NCBI GenBank assembly: GCA_016295145.1
Contig: JAEDLR010000022.1
Coordinates: forward strand, 1 to 25,965
Direction: 5' to 3'
DNA: 25,965 bases
DNA from: Oscillospiraceae bacterium
GTDB lineage: Bacteria; Bacillota; Clostridia; Oscillospirales; Ruminococcaceae
In this document: positions 22,538 through 25,965 of the stretch, piece by piece
Numbering within the stretch: position 1 is the first letter of the stretch
Layout: the number at the start of each line of letters is the position of its first letter
Notes under the pieces: model-generated
What the model was told of the DNA's origin: nothing
The model's database searches: none
What the model saw: only the letters and a program-made list of their open reading frames with translations
Made by a program: the position numbers and the translations under genes

Positions 22538-23583
22538 CATTGGGACTGTATCAGCTTGCGCTTGAGCAATGTCAGATCTTCGGCAGAAATGCACCGATCG
22601 GTATTCATATCCGCTTGTGCAACAGAAACGGCGTCGGACGATACACTTCCCGCAAGATATCTTGCCATGGCAACAGCATCTGCCATGGATATGCTGCCAT
22701 CTGCATTGACATCGCCCAGCAGCGGTGCAGGCGCAGTAGTGGTTTCGGTAGTAGTGGTCGTTGCGGTGGGTTCTGTCGTCTGTGGTTGATCCACAGCGCC
22801 GTTCCAATAGCCACAAAGCTGCGTATACCAGAATGCACCCAATTTGCGATAGCCCTCCTCGTTGGGATGCACGCCGTCATACAAATCAGATTTTTCCAGC
22901 ACACCATTCACATCTGCCAGCATGATGCGTGCACCCTCGCTGCGTTTTTTCTCCACAAGGGCACGAATCTGGGCATTGCACTGTTCCACCGCTGCATCCA
23001 TGGATTCTACCGTAAAATAATACTCGTTGATATAAAGCGTATTGGTCGCATCCATACAGGGCAGTGTTGCCAGATACAGCGCACCGTCCTCCGGCAATGT
23101 GGGCAGAATGTGATCCACCAGTGCTTCCAGTCTTGCACCGTAATGCTCCAGATCATATAAGCTGAGGATATCATTGGTTCCGATCTGCAAAAACACCACA
23201 TCCGCAGGATAGTCGGTCATCAGCCAATCAATAAAGCTGGAAATGCCTGTACGCTGCCCTGAAATAGAATCCTCCTGTGCGATGTTATCCACCGAATAAC
23301 CGCTGTAACCTGCGTGCTGCGTATCATAGCCTGTACCGCCCCAATTGGGGCCTACCATATCCACCTGTGCCTGCTGCCCGTTTTCTGTAATCAGATCGCA
23401 CAGTGTGTTGCGATAACCGCCCGTCATCCAAAAACCATCTGTGATGGAATCACCCAGGCACATCAGCGATAGCGTTTCTGCTGCTGCGGATGTCACTTGT
23501 TGTTTTGCCATGGAAGCACCACCTGCAATCATGGCAATAGCGGCTGCATAAGCCGTTCCTTTGCGCAAAACAGAATCATTCAT
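22537..23583 (-). CDS. Secreted SGNH/CE3-like carbohydrate esterase with C-terminal dockerin
   Basis: A 348-residue extracellular enzyme. It has a signal peptide (1 to about 35, ending TSAAA), an SGNH hydrolase domain (about 38-262), a Thr/Pro-rich linker (TTEPTATTTTTETTTAP, about 269-287) and a type I dockerin (about 288-346). The catalytic blocks are LGDSIT (nucleophile S46), GTND (135-138) and DGVHP (D236, H239). The DSITDG...GGYR...VDMVGP...AGYSGYSVDNI series resembles carbohydrate esterase family 3 acetyl xylan esterases of cellulosome producers, so removal of acetyl groups from xylan is the best guess; other SGNH families are possible. Dockerin loops: D291, N293, D295, then D325, N327, D329. 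ATG 23583 has AGAGGAG 6 bases upstream. It is monocistronic, and like the PL11 enzyme it would need a scaffoldin encoded elsewhere. Confidence 0.88.
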   Translation of the reverse strand: MNDSVLRKGTAYAAAIAMIAGGASMAKQQVTSAAAETLSLMCLGDSITDGFWMTGGYRNTLCDLITENGQQAQVDMVGPNWGGTGYDTQHAGYSGYSVDNIAQEDSISGQRTGISSFIDWLMTDYPADVVFLQIGTNDILSLYDLEHYGARLEALVDHILPTLPEDGALYLATLPCMDATNTLYINEYYFTVESMDAAVEQCNAQIRALVEKKRSEGARIMLADVNGVLEKSDLYDGVHPNEEGYRKLGAFWYTQLCGYWNGAVDQPQTTEPTATTTTTETTTAPAPLLGDVNADGSISMADAVAMARYLAGSVSSDAVSVAQADMNTDRCISAEDLTLLKRKLIQSQ

Positions 23584-23644
23584 CGTATACTCCTCTCGTA
23601 TTATCCCAAAGCCAATCGCCCATTTCAACTTTCTCTATTGTATC

Positions 23645-23673
23645 ATTCTATCACATTTGCAACATTGTTTCAA
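23645..23673 (-). promoter_or_regulatory. Promoter of the esterase gene
   Basis: On the minus strand, TTGAAA (complement of 23668-23673), a 17-base spacer and TAGAAT (complement of 23645-23650). An inverted repeat lies immediately upstream at 23674-23700. Confidence 0.75.
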
Positions 23674-23700
23674 TGCGCAATTGTGTCCTGAAATTGTGCA
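23674..23700. repeat. Inverted repeat upstream of the esterase promoter
   Basis: TGCGCAATT (23674-23682) and AATTGTGCA (23692-23700) are inverted copies with one mismatch, 9 bases apart, directly abutting the -35 box. The size and place fit a dimeric regulator site. No regulator gene is adjacent. Confidence 0.4.
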
Positions 23701-23776
23701 ATCGGCTCCTCTTGCCTTTGCCGCGCCTGGGGCATCCGGTAGAGCGTGTGCCTGATCACAGGCTTCCTGCACGGCA

Positions 23777-23805
23777 TTGACAAACCCGCATGAATCGGGT
23801 ATACT
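23777..23805 (+). promoter_or_regulatory. Promoter of rnz and the CCA-adding enzyme gene
   Basis: A perfect TTGACA (23777-23782), 17-base spacer and TATACT (23800-23805). The spacer contains a small inverted repeat, ACCCG/CGGGT. Upstream, GCCTGATCACAGGC (23750-23763) is another near-palindrome. Nothing else is seen in the 292-base gap between the esterase and rnz starts apart from the esterase promoter and its repeat. Confidence 0.82.
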
Positions 23806-23875
23806 ATATATACATAATACATAGCAATGATTTGCAGCATCCAGTGGGGGTGCTGTGATACAGAAAGGAACTGAT

Positions 23876-24784
23876 ATGCTGGATGTTGTTTTGGTCGGTT
23901 GTGGCGGAACCATACCTTTAAAAAACCGGTGGCTGACTGCCTGCTATTTACGCTGCAACGGTCGTGCAATGCTTATTGACTGCGGTGAAGGCACACAGAT
24001 CGCCATCAAGGAAGCAGGCGTATCACTTTACGCCATCAACGCCATCTGCCTGACCCATTATCATGCTGACCATATCAGCGGGTTGCCGGGACTTCTGCTT
24101 TCACTGGGCAACGAGGGCAGAACGGATCCCCTTGCGATTTACGGCCCCGTTGGTCTGCAACGCATTGTGAACGGTCTGCGCGTGATCGCACCGGAGTTGC
24201 CCTTTTCGCTGGAGCTGCACGAATATTTACAACCCCAAGAATCCTTTACAGTAGGTGATTTGTCGGTAACGGCATTTGCGGTTAAGCATACGCTTCCCTG
24301 CTACGGATACCGTATGCAGCTGCCGCGGGCAGGAAAATTTGATCCCATCCGTGCAAAGCACAATCAGATTCCCATGGCGATCTGGAGTACCTTGCAAAAA
24401 GGCAATGCCGTCACATATGAGGGCGTTGCTTATTCGCCCCAACAGGTGCTTGGCGCACCCAGAAAAGGATTATCGGTGGTATACTGTACCGATACCCGTC
24501 CGCTAGAGCGCATTGCTACTATGGCACAAGGCGCTGACCTGTTCATTTGTGAGGGGATGTACGGAGATGCATCCAAACAGGACAAAGCTCTGGAAACCCA
24601 GCACATGACCTTTTCCGAAGCAGCACAGCTTGCAAAACAAGCAGAGGTAAGATCCATGTGGCTGACCCATTACAGCCCCTCTCTGCCCGAACCGAACGAA
24701 TACCTTGCCGATGCACAGGCGATTTTTGCTGAAACACAATGTGGTTTCGACGGTCAGCGCACAACACTTCGCTTTGAGGATTGA
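23876..24784 (+). CDS. rnz: Ribonuclease Z
   Basis: A 302-residue metallo-beta-lactamase-fold endonuclease that removes 3' trailers from tRNA precursors lacking encoded CCA. The zinc ligands are all visible: HYHADH (H61, H63, D65, H66), H138 in AVKHTLPCYGYR, D206 in YCTDTRP and H265 in LTHYSPS, at nearly the same positions as in B. subtilis RNase Z. The flexible arm region (residues 150-185) is present, and length is normal. ATG 23876 has AAAGGAA 5 bases upstream; an earlier in-frame GTG lacks a site. The CCA-adding enzyme follows after 13 bases, so cleavage of the tRNA 3' end and rebuilding of CCA are encoded as one transcript. Confidence 0.95.
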   Translation: MLDVVLVGCGGTIPLKNRWLTACYLRCNGRAMLIDCGEGTQIAIKEAGVSLYAINAICLTHYHADHISGLPGLLLSLGNEGRTDPLAIYGPVGLQRIVNGLRVIAPELPFSLELHEYLQPQESFTVGDLSVTAFAVKHTLPCYGYRMQLPRAGKFDPIRAKHNQIPMAIWSTLQKGNAVTYEGVAYSPQQVLGAPRKGLSVVYCTDTRPLERIATMAQGADLFICEGMYGDASKQDKALETQHMTFSEAAQLAKQAEVRSMWLTHYSPSLPEPNEYLADAQAIFAETQCGFDGQRTTLRFED

Positions 24785-24797
24785 GGATGATACAAGC

Positions 24798-25965
24798 ATG
24801 AAACTGCAATTTCAACTGCCACCCCAGGTGACAAAAGCCATGGAACTGCTCGGTCAGGGCAACTTTGAATGCTTTGCGGTGGGCGGCTGTGTACGGGATA
24901 CACTGCGCGGTACCACACCCCATGACTGGGATCTGACAACCAATGCAAAGCCTGAACAGATGCAGCAGTGCTTTGCAGGATATCACACCATTGAAACCGG
25001 TTTGCAGCACGGCACACTCACGGTGATGCTTGACCATATGCCCTTGGAAATCACCACATACCGCATTGACGGTGCTTACACCGATCACCGCAGACCCGAT
25101 CAAGTATCTTTTACCAATTCTTTAACGGATGATCTGGCAAGGCGCGATTTTACCGTCAATGCCATGGCATATCATCCACAGTGCGGTCTGATTGACCCCT
25201 TTGGCGGTGCAGAAGATCTGCAAAGGAAATGCATTGCCTGCGTGGGAAATCCATCGGAACGGTTTGATGAGGATGGGCTGCGGATTCTGCGTGCGCTACG
25301 GTTTGCCGCAGTGCTGGATTTTACCATCGACCCACAAACCGATGCAGCGATTCACCATCAAAAAGACCTGCTCAAGCACATCTCCGCAGAACGTATCTTT
25401 GTGGAAATGACAAAAATGCTCTGCGGGCAGGCTGCTGAACGCTTACTGCTTGCTTACCCCGATGTTATCTGCACGGTGCTGCCGCAGTTGCAGCCTATGG
25501 TAGGCTTCGATCAGCAGAATCCATATCATGCCTACGATGTTTACACCCATAGCTGCAAGGTGACGGCTGCTGCTCCTGCTACACCGGTTTTGCGCTGGGC
25601 GGCTTTTCTGCACGACAGTGGCAAGCCCCATACCTTTACCAGGGATGAACGGGGCGGACATTTTTACGGTCATGGGCAAGTCAGTGAGGAAATTGCCAGA
25701 CGAACGCTGCATCAACTGAAAAGCGACCGTAAGACATTGGATGCTGTGGTGACCCTGATACGACATCATGACACGGTATTCAGTGGCAATGCAAAACAGA
25801 TCAAGCGCATGGTAAATCGAATCGGGGATGAACTGACAGAACAGCTCATTCTGCTGCACCGGGCGGATGTATCGGCGCAGGCTGAACATCTCCGTGCCCA
25901 ACGCATACAGGCTGCGGATGCTCTGTTGCATACCCTCATGGAACTGCGGCAACAAAACGCTTGCA
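24798..25965 (+). CDS. cca: CCA tRNA nucleotidyltransferase, 3' end missing
   Basis: The frame is open from ATG 24798 to the window edge (389 residues seen). This class II polymerase adds CCA to tRNA 3' ends. Visible motifs are the nucleotidyltransferase core FAVGGCVRDTLRG (26-38) and HDWDLTT with the catalytic D43 and D45, then RRDFTVNAMAY (115-125), LIDPFGGAEDL (131-141) and ERFDEDGLRILRALRFAA (154-171) for base recognition. Further on, FLHDSGKPHTF and RHHD indicate an HD-type phosphohydrolase domain, as in CCA enzymes of many Firmicutes. The ribosome site is GAGG, 11 bases from the ATG, within the end of rnz. Co-transcription with rnz gives a tRNA 3'-maturation pair. Because the end is outside the window, the full length is unknown. 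Confidence 0.94.
   Translation, partial: MKLQFQLPPQVTKAMELLGQGNFECFAVGGCVRDTLRGTTPHDWDLTTNAKPEQMQQCFAGYHTIETGLQHGTLTVMLDHMPLEITTYRIDGAYTDHRRPDQVSFTNSLTDDLARRDFTVNAMAYHPQCGLIDPFGGAEDLQRKCIACVGNPSERFDEDGLRILRALRFAAVLDFTIDPQTDAAIHHQKDLLKHISAERIFVEMTKMLCGQAAERLLLAYPDVICTVLPQLQPMVGFDQQNPYHAYDVYTHSCKVTAAAPATPVLRWAAFLHDSGKPHTFTRDERGGHFYGHGQVSEEIARRTLHQLKSDRKTLDAVVTLIRHHDTVFSGNAKQIKRMVNRIGDELTEQLILLHRADVSAQAEHLRAQRIQAADALLHTLMELRQQNAC

Noticed and set aside
23800..23900. tRNA or small RNA gene near rnz
   Set aside because: No cloverleaf arms or T-loop GGTTCRA pattern were seen here or in the other intergenic gaps.

Overview
The window looks like a chromosomal segment of a Gram-positive, anaerobic, fibre-degrading Firmicute of the Ruminococcus type (Oscillospiraceae). 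The support is two secreted polysaccharide-active enzymes with type I dockerins, a YicI-type alpha-xylosidase, an ECF-type vitamin transporter subunit, a DnaD/DnaC-type primosome operon, RNase Z, and clean AGGAGG ribosome sites with sigma-A-like promoters. The genus is an inference from this gene content; there is no rRNA here to confirm it. Base composition looks even throughout. I see no insertion sequence, phage gene, CRISPR array, tRNA or rRNA.

Left part (1-4476): a truncated PH-domain protein and an alpha-xylosidase (yicI) are read leftward. Divergent from them is a two-gene vitamin operon, an ECF S component followed by type III pantothenate kinase (coaX). It has a strong promoter, a ~135-nt structured leader of unknown class and a strong terminator.

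4474-8074: a leftward cluster of dnaD-like, dnaC-like helicase loader, a YpsA-type SLOG protein (4-nt overlap with dnaC) and an LCP-like membrane protein. 8328-10883: a rightward secreted rhamnogalacturonan lyase (PL11) with an N-terminal dockerin and CBM35. 10944-14423: a small DUF308-like membrane protein (leftward), an orphan PflX-type radical SAM protein and a soluble LacI-like-sensor/GGDEF diguanylate cyclase (both rightward).

14473-19333: a leftward operon of a class A penicillin-binding protein, an rRNA methyltransferase of the RlmL/YpsC type and lysA. 19517-22460: rightward, a BofC-like anchored protein overlapping a polytopic membrane protein, then an M23 peptidoglycan hydrolase with LysM and G5 domains. 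The M23 promoter carries a perfect match to the WalR operator consensus. 22537-23583: a leftward secreted SGNH/CE3-like esterase with a C-terminal dockerin. 23876-25965: rnz, then the CCA-adding enzyme, which runs off the right edge; these two tRNA 3'-end maturation genes are 13 nt apart.

Most of the window is recognisable housekeeping and fibre-degradation content. The points most worth following are the unclassified leader before ECF-coaX, the WalR box at the M23 gene, the mirrored repeat order of the two dockerins, the SLOG-dnaC overlap, a hairpin lying between Shine-Dalgarno and start codon, and an EF-hand-like loop inserted in the penicillin-binding protein. I found no convincing wholly new multi-gene system.
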